Below, piece by piece: positions 26,486 to 35,296 of a DNA stretch of 64,000 nt. The position numbers and the translations under genes were made by a program. The notes beneath the pieces are model-generated. The model searched no databases. It saw nothing but the letters and a program-made list of their open reading frames with translations, and was not told the DNA's origin. The stretch covers positions 2,001,894 to 2,065,893 of the forward strand of contig CAWBFN010000001.1 in assembly GCA_963788125.1 (NCBI GenBank), given 5' to 3'. Positions within the stretch are counted from its first letter, which is position 1. Each line of letters starts with the position of its first letter. Source of the DNA: Bog-473 sp963788125. Its GTDB lineage: Bacteria; Actinomycetota; Acidimicrobiia; Acidimicrobiales; RAAP-2.

Positions 26486-26709
26486 CGTGAGTGCCTCGAC
26501 CGGGTGTTGATCTTCGGCCGTCGACACCTCGAAGTCGTCCTGGCCAAATACGTCACTCACCACAACGGCCACCGGCCGCACCGCTCTCTTGGTCAGCTGG
26601 CCCCCCTCACGATGGACTCACCGATCCCGATCGACGATCCGGAGCCAGCGGTGGTCCGTCGAAAAGACGCCGTCTACGGTCCGATTCACTAATACCGGCT
26701 GGTGAGCTG
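26476..26709 (+). pseudogene. 3' fragment of an integrase-core (rve) transposase
   Basis: The plus strand reads VRRECLDRVLIFGRRHLEVV, then LAKYVTHHNGHRPHRSLGQ, the well-known end of IS3/IS481-like DDE transposases containing the final catalytic Glu region and the NxHRPHRSLG motif. A TAA interrupts just before the terminal YRLVS. The first two thirds of the gene are missing. It joins an enoyl-CoA hydratase fragment head to head, marking an old insertion and deletion event. Confidence 0.75.
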
Positions 26710-27209
26710 ACCTTGGCCGGATGGGATTCTCGGCACCCACAGGTTCGAACATCGTCATTTGGTTCTATTTACGGTCGCAACCCAAACATGGGCCTTGACC
26801 AGGGACAACGTTGTATTTTCCACAACTCGGTGGAGGTGATGGGACTATGTTCGAACCCCTCCTGGCCCGCTGACCTGGGGAAATGTGGGGCGAGGACCTG
26901 AGTTGGACCGGAATTCCGGTTCTGCGCACTTCGTTGCAAGGTTGGCGAGTGAAGTGATGGGACTTTGTTCGAACCCCTGGAGCGTCATTGCCGGCGAACG
27001 ATGCTGCCGGCAACCTGATTCAGGAGCGGGCGCCGATCCATCGGGTACAAGCAGGATTGGAGGACTAAGTCTCGCCAGTGCTCGCGATAAACGTCTGCCC
27101 CCGATCGCACCTCGGGGAGGAGTCCCACCTCGTTATGGCCAGCAGGAATTGGGACGTTATGACTCCACTCGAAGGGTGATGGCCCCGTTGTCCACAACGT
27201 CGGGCGACT
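26710..27209. other. non-coding patch with composite repeat and palindromes
   Basis: This 500-base stretch holds the flank and body of repeat copy B, then further short palindromic pieces (GTTGTCCACAAC near 27188-27199). No intact gene is seen. The open frame of the SGNH hydrolase remnant runs into it from the right, but loses family resemblance at about 27210. Confidence 0.5.
26802..26977. repeat. composite repeat copy B with tRNA-3'-end-like flank
   Basis: Bases 26831-26977 match copy A (22301-22447) in length and ends. The flank at 26802-26830 additionally matches the tRNA-like site at 43460-43501: GGGACAACGTTGTA, CCACAAC and TGGAGGTGATGGGA occur in both in the same order and spacing within one base. 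Copy B therefore links the composite repeat to the tRNA-like fragment. Its second unit begins GAAGTGATGGGACTTTG at 26951. Confidence 0.75.
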
Positions 27210-27628
27210 TTGGCGTGGGTATCGGATCGAAGGCGCCGCAGTATCACGGATACGTTCTCGACGAACCGCTCCAGGGTCGGCACCAGCCGGACCCCCTTCA
27301 TGCGCAAAGTCAAGCGGCCCATGGCAGACTGCGGCTCAAGGGCTACGTCATTGGTGCCGACCATCACGGTGACAGTGTCGGGATCGCACCGGACGACCGA
27401 ATCGAGGCGCTGCAACACGTTCCACGCCAAGTCGCCCGCAACGCCGGCGTTCACGACCTGGACGCCCTGTGCCCCTCCTCGCTCGCGCAACATGGCAACC
27501 CAGTCAGCACTGCTCACGCCCTCGGTGATGCTGTCGCCGACGCATACCACGACATTCCTGGCCCCCGGGGCTCTCCCTTCGCGTAAGTACGCCTTCGTCG
27601 CCCCCCGCCGGCTGTGTCGATCCATCAT
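27210..27628 (-). pseudogene. SGNH/GDSL hydrolase, 3'-truncated
   Basis: The N-terminal 140 residues are a good SGNH hydrolase: block I VCVGDSITEG with the nucleophile Ser, block II NAGVAGD, block III VGTND. After RRLRSDTHAKVA, at about 27210, the sequence loses similarity, and block V (DxxH) is absent, so the enzyme should be inactive. The frame stays open to 27065 through repeat-like DNA. Start ATG 27628 has AAGGGGAAGC upstream. It lies 92 bases downstream of livF on the same strand and may once have been the last gene of that operon. Confidence 0.65.
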
Positions 27629-27720
27629 GCTTCCCCTTCTACGCAGGACGGTGAGCCGCCGTGCTGTTTCGTGCTTCGTGTCGAGCCGGTTTGCCTCACC
27701 TGACAAAGATACGGACCGCA

Positions 27721-28488
27721 TTACGGGGTGTCTTTGCGCTGGGTCGAAGAGGCAGATCCCAGAAAAACGGCACGGGCGATGTCGTCGCGGGCCAGTAAGT
27801 CCTCGGTGGGTCCCTCAAAGCGGACCTGGCCCTTCTCGAGGAAGACGGAACGCTCGCAGAGCTCAGCGGCGATGTTGAGGCTCTGTTCGACCACCACCAG
27901 CGTGACCCCAGTCGCATGTATCCGTCGGACCACCTCCAAAAGCTGACCGACCATGATCGGCGCGAGGCCCAGTGACAATTCGTCGATGCAGAGCACCTTG
28001 GGATCGAGCAGGAGTGCTTTGGCGACCGCGAGTTGCTGCTGCTCACCGCCCGAGAGGTTGCCTGCCTTTTGGCGTCGACGCATGGCCAACGACGGGAAGG
28101 TGTCATAGACGACACCGCGCCGTTCTTTCAGATGTGACTTGGCCATCTTGGCGGTCAGCGCCTGCATCTCGAGGTTCTCTTCGACGGTCATGTCAGTGAA
28201 TACGGCGCGGCCGCCAATCACGAGCAACAGTCGCCGGGCCGCCAAGCGTTCTGCCGGCACACCGGTTATCTCAGAGCCGAGGTAGCTGACCCTCCCGCCG
28301 GACGGCTTCTCCAATCCGGCGATCACCCTGAGGAGTGTGGATTTTCCCGCACCATTCGTACCGAGAAGGGCGAGCGCCTCACCTTCGTACACGTCAAGCG
28401 AAATTCCAAAGAGCACCTGGAGTTGCCCATAGGAGAAATCGATGTCCTGGACTTGCAACGCGAGCGCTTGGCTGCTTGCGTGAGTCAC
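27721..28488 (-). CDS. livF: ABC transporter ATP-binding protein, LivF type
   Basis: A 255-residue ATPase. Walker A is GTNGAGKST (43-51), the signature NLSGGEQQQ, and Walker B VLCIDELSLGL. Length and the IYxGxxxxxxVSLxVxxGE-like start (FSYGQLQVLFGISLDVYEGE) place it in the LivF group of branched-chain amino acid/amide transporters. It energises uptake with the fused LivH-LivM-LivG protein encoded upstream. The GTG start overlaps the TGA of the binding-protein gene by four bases. An SGNH hydrolase remnant follows. Confidence 0.9.
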   Translation of the reverse strand: MTHASSQALALQVQDIDFSYGQLQVLFGISLDVYEGEALALLGTNGAGKSTLLRVIAGLEKPSGGRVSYLGSEITGVPAERLAARRLLLVIGGRAVFTDMTVEENLEMQALTAKMAKSHLKERRGVVYDTFPSLAMRRRQKAGNLSGGEQQQLAVAKALLLDPKVLCIDELSLGLAPIMVGQLLEVVRRIHATGVTLVVVEQSLNIAAELCERSVFLEKGQVRFEGPTEDLLARDDIARAVFLGSASSTQRKDTP

Positions 28489-29864
28489 GTTGATTTGTTG
28501 AATGTCGGATCAGGGACCTGCCAGCACTTGCACGAAGAGTGGTAGTACACGGCGCGCCACTCGCTGAGGCCGTATGCCGATCCCACCGGCGATGCCGAGA
28601 AGTTGATCGGCGCGAACGGATAGGAGAACTCGACGGTCCCAACCTTGTGCATGGATGAGATCTGGGCAGTGGAGTTCACCGAGGATGCGTGGTTCAGCAA
28701 CGCCTGCACGAACCATAGATAGTCACACACGACGCCGCCATAGCCATCAAGCTGCTTGTAGACGCTTGGCTGGCCGCCTGCGGCATAGATGGCGTTACAG
28801 GCCTTGGTGGGCGCCGTTGGCTTGTAGCCCGGCGTCGTCGCCTCACCGTAGCCACCCTCGACGATGTTCACCGTCCCATTGAAATTGGTGGGGTTGGGCG
28901 CGTCGGGGCCCGTGAAGTTCGATGCAGCCGCCGCGCTGTCGGTGAACAGGTAGTGGGGTGAGTAGTTCTGTTGTTGAGCCACCTGTGTAAAGAGGCCCCA
29001 ATCGTTCACACCCGCCTCGGTCACGTCCGTCACCTTTGCGTTCTTGAACGAGAGGACCGCCTGCTCCATTGAGGCGGAAGTATCAGTCTGACCTGCGGGA
29101 CATCCCAGGTTGAAGTAATCCACGGAACTGGCGGGAACTTTCGCCGCTGCGAGGGCCGTTTGCTCGAGGCTCTGAGTTCCTGCGGCGCACGTGTGGTACA
29201 GCACGCCGAGCTTCTTGAACCCCTTGGCTGCACTGAAGTACCCGAGTTGGTGCAGCCCCGCAATCCCGGTGCGGAGTGCATCCTGTGCATTCCCTCCTAT
29301 TGAAAGCGTATACGGGTGGTAGGTCGTCAGATCATCGGGAGTCAAGTACGAGGAGGCAAGCAGAACATGGTGCTGCGGAATACAGCTGAAGGCACCTACG
29401 TCGGTGAGTGCTCCACTGTCGAGCACGATGTAGGGTTGCGCGGCGGCAATGCTCAGGCACGCCTGTTGTGCGTTCGCAGCGTCGACAGGGTTCACATTGA
29501 CAAAGCTCATCACGATTTTTCGGCATCCGGCCCCGCCTTCGCTGTTGATCTTATTCGCCACCAGGTTGTAGTCAGCTTCTTGTTGTTTGGTCGACGGAAC
29601 ACCCACGGTGGCGTTGCTCAGCGACCCGCTGGAGATGTCGATGACCGAAGCCGTAACCTTGACTTGACCCGAGGTAATGCCAGGGGCCGAGCCGGACGGG
29701 CAGTGGCCATTGGCAGCGCTCGCGTAGGTGGTCGCTGCTCCGGCGGATGGAGCGATACTTCGGCCCAAGCCAGGAGTCCCCATCAGTAAACCCGTCGCCA
29801 CCATCAGGAGAGCGACGCACAATGTCCGTAGCCTCCACGTCCCGAGAGAATAGGAATGGTTCAC
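28485..29864 (-). CDS. ABC transporter substrate-binding protein (Liv type)
   Basis: A 459-residue secreted binding protein with a signal peptide (LCVALLMVATGLLMG). The mature protein has the periplasmic binding protein fold of the Leu-binding family (GAGCRKIVMSFVNVNPVDAANAQQAC) with several cysteines likely forming disulfides. Ligand unknown; the surrounding amidohydrolase and carboxylesterase genes suggest an organic acid or amide rather than amino acids. Both gene borders are 4-base GTGA overlaps (with livHMG upstream and livF downstream), so the three are tightly coupled. Confidence 0.88.
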   Translation of the reverse strand: MNHSYSLGTWRLRTLCVALLMVATGLLMGTPGLGRSIAPSAGAATTYASAANGHCPSGSAPGITSGQVKVTASVIDISSGSLSNATVGVPSTKQQEADYNLVANKINSEGGAGCRKIVMSFVNVNPVDAANAQQACLSIAAAQPYIVLDSGALTDVGAFSCIPQHHVLLASSYLTPDDLTTYHPYTLSIGGNAQDALRTGIAGLHQLGYFSAAKGFKKLGVLYHTCAAGTQSLEQTALAAAKVPASSVDYFNLGCPAGQTDTSASMEQAVLSFKNAKVTDVTEAGVNDWGLFTQVAQQQNYSPHYLFTDSAAAASNFTGPDAPNPTNFNGTVNIVEGGYGEATTPGYKPTAPTKACNAIYAAGGQPSVYKQLDGYGGVVCDYLWFVQALLNHASSVNSTAQISSMHKVGTVEFSYPFAPINFSASPVGSAYGLSEWRAVYYHSSCKCWQVPDPTFNKST

Positions 29865-32785
29865 GATGCTTCTCCTTTGGTTTGGACGGTCCCGGCTCGG
29901 CCGGGCTTGTGGACTGACTGATTGCCAGAACGGGTGATCGCCGTATCGTCGGTGCCCAGATAGCTGGCAATCACAGTTGGGTTATCGCGGACCTGGTCCG
30001 GGGTTCCCTCGGCGATGACTCGGCCTGCGTCCATGGCGTAGATCCGGTCGCAGAGGCCCATAAGCACGGGCATGTCGTGCTCAATGACGAGAATCGAGCA
30101 ACCCAACTCGTCGCGGATGCGGCGCACCAGTGGCCCGAACGCCTCGGCTTCGCGCTGGGCTACTCCGGCGGTGGGCTCGTCGAGCAACAACAGCCGCGGT
30201 TCGGACGCCACCTGTGCGGCGAGATCGCAGATCCGGCGCATGCCCGTGGAGAGTTCGGAGGTCAGAGCGTCGGCCCACGGCCCGAGACCGAACGCGTCGA
30301 TGATGTCTAAAGCTCGTCGGCGGCTCGTTCTCTCTGCAGTTCGGACCCAGGGTGCGCCGACCAAGGCGGGCAACAGGTGGGTCTTGGCGTGTTGGGAAGT
30401 CGCCACTTGGACCGTCTCGGTCACAGTCAGCCCGGCGAAGAGGGAGGCGTCTTGGAAGCTACGCGCCAGCCCGTAGTGGGCCCGGACCTCTGGCGGCCGG
30501 CCGGCCACCTCGTGGCCGAAGAGCCGAACCGATCCGCGATCGGGACGCAACACCCCGCTGATGGCGTTCATCAACGTGGTCTTACCCGCCCCGTTCGGAC
30601 CAATCAGACCCACGATCTCCCCCGGACCAACGATGATGCGAGACCCGTCGAGCGCAGCGATGCCACCGAAGTGCACTGCCACGTCTTCGACCACCAAAGG
30701 GGGTGCACCCGTCACAGGTGACGTTGCTGACTGCCAACCAATGCGGGCGTCTCCCTCGTGCTTGACAATAGTGGCGAAGGAAATGCCGGCCGGTATTCCC
30801 TGCGTCCCGATGCTCGGCGCCGTCGGTGTCTTTTCGTGGCTGACTACCCCTACCCGTGCTGCCCTGCGGTTGAGGTAGGCCTGCCACGATTCTTGAACCT
30901 GGCCGGCAATGCCGTTTGGGAACGCATTCATCGAACCGACCACGCCGATGCCGCTGAAGAACAGTAAGAACCCCACGTTCTGGCCGAAGGAGCCCAACAG
31001 ACCGCTCAAATGGGGCCCGATGAAAAAGGTGCCCATGTACAACAGCACTGCGGCTGCGACCGCACCGCCGAGCGACCCGAGACCGCCGATGACCGGGATG
31101 GCTAACACGGCAATCGAGATGTCGGCGGTGAACTGCGTGGGTGACACGCTCTGCCAGTCGAGGGCCCAAAAGACCCCGGCGCTGGCCGCGACGAAGCCCG
31201 ACAAAGCCAAGACCCGCAGCTTGACGGTCGCCGGTTTGATCCCGAAGGAGGCGCTGGCCCGCTCGTTGTCCCTCACTGCGATGACGACCCGTCCGATCGC
31301 GGAGCGGCGGAGCGCCGCCGCGGCGGCAACCACCACGACAAGTACGACCAAGACCACGAAGTACAGGGACAGCGGCGAACCGATCTGACCGAGGCCCGGC
31401 AGGATCGTGGTGACTTGCACCGGCGTGGTGAAGGGTGTGGCCCCACCCACCCAGGACTGTAGGTACAGCCAGTCCGGGGCGATGACCGCCAGGCCTAGGG
31501 TAGTGACGGCAAGTGTCAGGCCCCGCACCCTCAGCGCCGGCAGCCCGATCGCCACCATGACAGCAGCGCCGACGACGCCCGTCACCACGAGCAATTCGAT
31601 AACGCTCCACCCCGAATGTCCCGCCCAGCGGGCGGTCAGGTAGGCGGCGATACCCACCAGGGCGAAATGGCCCAAACTGACCTGCCCGGACCAACCGACC
31701 AGCATCGTCAGCGACACCCCGACCAGCGCGTACACCAGCACCAGCACCAGCAGGAATTGGTTGCTCTTGAAGTACGGCAGCAACGGGAACACCACTGCGA
31801 CCACCAATGACGCCCCGATGAGCCACTTCATCGCGTGCCGCAGCAGCATCGAGCCTTTGAGCGCCTCGGGCACTCTAAGGCCGGGACGCTCAGGCACCGC
31901 CGCCCCTTCGGTGGCGAAGGCCCGCCCGATTGCCCGGCCGCGCACCAAGATCGCCAAGAGGATCACACCGAACACGGCCAACTCGGCGGTGCCCGCGTTG
32001 CTGGTCTCTGCCACAACCACTTGGTAAACCAGACCAAGGCCTATGCCACCCCCTACCGCGACCGGGAACGAGACGAAAGCGCCGAAAGCGGCCGCCCCCA
32101 TCGTCAACATCAACAGATACGGGCCGGCCGCCGCCGCATTGAACGAGGTCGTGGTCGGCCCATTCAATACCGCAGCAAAGGCCGAGAGCCCGCCGGCGAT
32201 CCCCCAGGTGACCATGCTGACCCGGTTCACCGAGATTCCGCACAGCCTCGCCGCATCGGGATTGCCCGCTGCCGCTCGGATCTGCTTGCCGACCGAGCTG
32301 AATTCGAGGAACACCCATAGCAACACCAACAGAACGGGCACAAGAATCATCGTCAACACCGACATGCCGCTCAGCACCACACCTCCGATTTGCAGATGCG
32401 AGGTGAAAGGCTGGGGGAACGGGGCCTGCGACGTCGGGGTCAACCCAGGGATGTAAGTAAGTGCGAGCAGCACCTGGCTTACGCCGATGGTCAGAATCAG
32501 TAGGCGCACCGGGGCCTTGGTCTTGCGCCGGACCGGACCCACGAAGAATCGCTCCACCAACAGACCGGTGGCGATCCCCACGGCGACGCAGCCGATGAAC
32601 GAGCCCCACCAGTTCCAGCCCCAGTCGTTGACCACCTTCAACAACAGCACGGCGGAGAGCACGCCCAACTGAGCTCCCGCCAGGTTGAGGAACCTGTTGG
32701 CCTTGTAGACCAAGACGAAGCCAACCGCGAGCAGCGCGATAATTAGCCCATTGAGGAGTCCGAGGACGAGGGTGCCCGCGGTCAC
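29861..32785 (-). CDS. fused LivH-LivM-LivG ABC transporter (two permeases plus ATPase)
   Basis: One continuous 974-residue frame carries three normally separate subunits: a LivH permease (about 1-290, starting MTAGTLVLGLLNGLIIALLA), a LivM permease (about 330-640, LVGWSGQVSLGHFALVGIAAY), and a LivG ATPase (about 695-950) with Walker A GPNGAGKTT, signature LSTGMRR (variant of LSGGQ) and Walker B LLLLDEPTAG. Both linkers are natural-looking and no indel is needed. Permease-ATPase fusions of this class occur in actinobacteria, but a three-part one is uncommon. The GTG start (32785) overlaps the stop of a small ORF. The protein should sit in the membrane and pair with LivF. Confidence 0.88.
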   Translation of the reverse strand: MTAGTLVLGLLNGLIIALLAVGFVLVYKANRFLNLAGAQLGVLSAVLLLKVVNDWGWNWWGSFIGCVAVGIATGLLVERFFVGPVRRKTKAPVRLLILTIGVSQVLLALTYIPGLTPTSQAPFPQPFTSHLQIGGVVLSGMSVLTMILVPVLLVLLWVFLEFSSVGKQIRAAAGNPDAARLCGISVNRVSMVTWGIAGGLSAFAAVLNGPTTTSFNAAAAGPYLLMLTMGAAAFGAFVSFPVAVGGGIGLGLVYQVVVAETSNAGTAELAVFGVILLAILVRGRAIGRAFATEGAAVPERPGLRVPEALKGSMLLRHAMKWLIGASLVVAVVFPLLPYFKSNQFLLVLVLVYALVGVSLTMLVGWSGQVSLGHFALVGIAAYLTARWAGHSGWSVIELLVVTGVVGAAVMVAIGLPALRVRGLTLAVTTLGLAVIAPDWLYLQSWVGGATPFTTPVQVTTILPGLGQIGSPLSLYFVVLVVLVVVVAAAAALRRSAIGRVVIAVRDNERASASFGIKPATVKLRVLALSGFVAASAGVFWALDWQSVSPTQFTADISIAVLAIPVIGGLGSLGGAVAAAVLLYMGTFFIGPHLSGLLGSFGQNVGFLLFFSGIGVVGSMNAFPNGIAGQVQESWQAYLNRRAARVGVVSHEKTPTAPSIGTQGIPAGISFATIVKHEGDARIGWQSATSPVTGAPPLVVEDVAVHFGGIAALDGSRIIVGPGEIVGLIGPNGAGKTTLMNAISGVLRPDRGSVRLFGHEVAGRPPEVRAHYGLARSFQDASLFAGLTVTETVQVATSQHAKTHLLPALVGAPWVRTAERTSRRRALDIIDAFGLGPWADALTSELSTGMRRICDLAAQVASEPRLLLLDEPTAGVAQREAEAFGPLVRRIRDELGCSILVIEHDMPVLMGLCDRIYAMDAGRVIAEGTPDQVRDNPTVIASYLGTDDTAITRSGNQSVHKPGRAGTVQTKGEAS

Positions 32786-33003
32786 GGCACCTCAAACCCG
32801 CGCGTGTCACGCAAACGAGCGGCCCCAGCGAGAACCATCTGAAACTGCGGGAACCGTCTCATGGAGTTCTCTTTCATGTAGAAACGCTGCGTCAACGCGG
32901 GCCTCTTGGGTGAGACGATCGAGCGATGACTTGAGCGGATGATGGCGGTGACGTTGGCGCGCGGATAGCTGGCGATGTGATCCCGAACTGTCCGAAAGCT
33001 CAT
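32782..33003 (-). CDS. small ORF coupled to the fused transporter gene
   Basis: A 73-residue frame starting MSFRTVRDHIASYPRANVT. ATG 33003 has GGGGGG five bases upstream, and the TGA (32784-32782) overlaps the GTG start of the transporter gene by four bases, the same arrangement as the other junctions of this operon. The sequence is basic with no membrane segment and no family I recognise. It may be a real small protein or a translated leader that delivers ribosomes to the transporter gene. The 53-base gap to the TetR stop supports co-transcription. Confidence 0.45.
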   Translation of the reverse strand: MSFRTVRDHIASYPRANVTAIIRSSHRSIVSPKRPALTQRFYMKENSMRRFPQFQMVLAGAARLRDTRGFEVP

Positions 33004-33056
33004 AATCCCCCCATAACACGAAATCCTGTCTATTAAGAGCGCAGGAGCACTCCCCT

Positions 33057-33665
33057 TCAACCAGTCGATCTCGGCCGGGTACGGCCCGACTGGCGAGAGA
33101 TGCGTTCGGTCGGCTCGTTGAGCCATGACAGCGTCCGCTCGATCGCTGGCAGGATCTCCGAAACGCTGATTTCCCCAGAGACGTACCTGGACAAGGCGCC
33201 CAAGGTGACGTTTGCCAAAATGTCCCCCAGATCGGCGGCGTCAGAAGGATCGAGGCTGTCGAAGGCCTCCCTCATGGCACCCACCGAAGCGTCGCCTTGC
33301 GCCCGCAAGCGTCCTCCCCCTACCGCCCAGCGGGCGCGCATGAACGCGTTCAGCATCTCCGGGTGCTTCTCCCAGGGTTCGAAGATCGTCCGCAACATGC
33401 GGAGAAGCGCATCGAAAAGCGGTTCTCCTGGGGCACGGCTTTCAATTGGGCCGTACGCGTGTATCTCCATCCAACGCTCGAGTGCCGCCACGGTGAGCTC
33501 GCCTCGCGAGGGGAAGTGCTTGTAGATGGTCGCCAACGACACCCTGGCCCCTTCGGCCACATCGTCGAGCTGCCACTTGTCGTATCCATTGGACTCCAAC
33601 AACGCAGCGACCACGTCGAGAATCAGGGCTGGATCGGTACGAAGCTGTGCCGTCTTAGCGATCAT
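33057..33665 (-). CDS. TetR family transcriptional regulator
   Basis: A 202-residue regulator with the HTH segment QLDDVAEGARVSLATIYKHFPSRGELTVAALE (about 31-62). It is embedded in the operon between the carboxylesterase gene (32 bases upstream) and the small ORF before the transporter, so it probably controls its own transcription unit. The ligand is likely the imported compound or its hydrolysis product (inference). Start ATG 33665 has only a weak GGTGA ribosome site. Confidence 0.87.
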   Translation of the reverse strand: MIAKTAQLRTDPALILDVVAALLESNGYDKWQLDDVAEGARVSLATIYKHFPSRGELTVAALERWMEIHAYGPIESRAPGEPLFDALLRMLRTIFEPWEKHPEMLNAFMRARWAVGGGRLRAQGDASVGAMREAFDSLDPSDAADLGDILANVTLGALSRYVSGEISVSEILPAIERTLSWLNEPTERISRQSGRTRPRSTG

Positions 33666-33697
33666 CGTTTCACCACTTCATGACGATCTCGGGCCAC

Positions 33698-35242
33698 CTA
33701 AAGACCCCCAAGGGAGACTCCGTCCCAGCAGAGGCGCTCGGCCCTATAGGGATCGTTCTCGACCGATGAGGGGGTGTCGAAACGCATAGTCGAGCGATCC
33801 TCCATGGCGTACTCCGGCCACTTGGGCAGTTCGTCATGGTTCGGGTCGCCGCTGTAGGCGAAAGCAGTTAGAGCGCGGCTCGTGGCAGCGGTGAGCTGTT
33901 CGGCGTGAGGACCCGCGGCGATGGAAGCCTTGTCCACATTGTCGAAGAAGTAGGGCATGTCGCCCCCGTGTCCGGATCGCACTCGCCCAGTTGGATCGGG
34001 ATGCCCCCACGCGAACATATACATCCAGGCCGGGGACCCGCCCCCGGTCAGCTTTGCCTCGCTCAGCCGGACGTGAGGTATCCGCATTGTGGCGTCGGTG
34101 GTGATGGCAATCAGGAGCGATGTCGGGGTGTCCTGAGGTCGAATCGCTCGGTAGCCGGCGATGATCGGGTCGGTGTTTTCACCGAGAAACATCCCGACCC
34201 GGTCCCGGAGGCCTTGCTCGGTGATCGACCAGAACTCTGGATCGGCGATAAGGAATGCCATCATTTCGTCCGTGGTGCAGCCGGACACCAGCGGAACATT
34301 CGCCGATGCTCCGAGCCGAATTGCCTGCTCGGGATGCTGAGGAAGGCTGGGGCCTAGGACCGGACCAAAGCCTCGCCCTCTTCCGGCACCCAACAGGCCC
34401 GATCCCTGCAGCGCGAACTCTGTCTCGATGAGTCGGCCTACCTCTACCGTTTGAAGCGCCTTGAGATCCGTACTGGACCCAAATTGTTGCAGGGCCACTT
34501 CGGCGGTGGAATTCCCTTGCTCGGGTGATTGCGCCGCCAGCATCGAGCCGCTCATCGGGAATGCCTTATGGAACAATCCGCTTGCAGCGGGCATGGCCAG
34601 CAGGGCGGTCGTCTTTGCCCCGCCTCCGGACTCGCCGAAAACCGTCACGTTGTTCGGATCTCCGCCGAAGCCATGAACATTTTGCTGCACCCAACCGAGC
34701 GCCGCCACAACGTCGAGCATTCCTACGTTACCCGAATCGGCAAACTCGTCTCCAAACTGGGATAAGTCCAAGAAGCCAAAAATCCCCAGCCGGTGGTTGA
34801 TGCCGACCATCACGACCCGGTCGCGGTGGGCCAGGTTGGTGAAATCGTAGAGGGGCCAAGAAGCCGATCCCGTGCTCAACCCACCACCGTGCAGCCAGAC
34901 CATGACCGGCAGCTTGTCCTCGGCCTCCAAAGTCGGCGTCCACACGTTCAAGATCAGACAGTCTTCGCTCATCGATGGCTCGCTGGTCAAGACGCCCATC
35001 ATCGACTCGACTTCCGGAGGCATGGGCACTCCCGTCATCTGCTCGATGGTCATCTGGGGGCATGACGGGCCGTACGTGAGGCAGTCGCGGATGCCGGTCC
35101 AAGGCACCGGCGGGCGTGCCGGCAGGAAGCGGCCCGCTCCACCAGTGTCAGCCCCGTAAGGCACTCCCTTGAACGCCCAGACTCCATTGACGTAGGCGCC
35201 ACGAATAGTGCCACTCGCTGTCTCAACCAAATCCGAGTGCAA
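33698..35242 (-). CDS. type-B carboxylesterase family protein
   Basis: A 514-residue alpha/beta hydrolase of the type-B carboxylesterase family. The oxyanion-hole segment is VWLHGGGLSTGS, the nucleophile elbow is FGESGGGAK, and SEDCLILNVWTP is the family's second signature. No signal peptide is seen, so it is probably cytoplasmic. TTG 35242 is the start because AAAGGGG lies five bases before it. It follows the amidohydrolase gene by 54 bases and precedes the TetR gene by 32; together they suggest hydrolysis of an ester or amide taken up by the Liv transporter. Confidence 0.88.
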   Translation of the reverse strand: MHSDLVETASGTIRGAYVNGVWAFKGVPYGADTGGAGRFLPARPPVPWTGIRDCLTYGPSCPQMTIEQMTGVPMPPEVESMMGVLTSEPSMSEDCLILNVWTPTLEAEDKLPVMVWLHGGGLSTGSASWPLYDFTNLAHRDRVVMVGINHRLGIFGFLDLSQFGDEFADSGNVGMLDVVAALGWVQQNVHGFGGDPNNVTVFGESGGGAKTTALLAMPAASGLFHKAFPMSGSMLAAQSPEQGNSTAEVALQQFGSSTDLKALQTVEVGRLIETEFALQGSGLLGAGRGRGFGPVLGPSLPQHPEQAIRLGASANVPLVSGCTTDEMMAFLIADPEFWSITEQGLRDRVGMFLGENTDPIIAGYRAIRPQDTPTSLLIAITTDATMRIPHVRLSEAKLTGGGSPAWMYMFAWGHPDPTGRVRSGHGGDMPYFFDNVDKASIAAGPHAEQLTAATSRALTAFAYSGDPNHDELPKWPEYAMEDRSTMRFDTPSSVENDPYRAERLCWDGVSLGGL

Positions 35243-35296
35243 TCGATCCCCTTTCAGCGCGGCCCCTCACCGAGACATCCGGCGCGCTCGCGCTCA

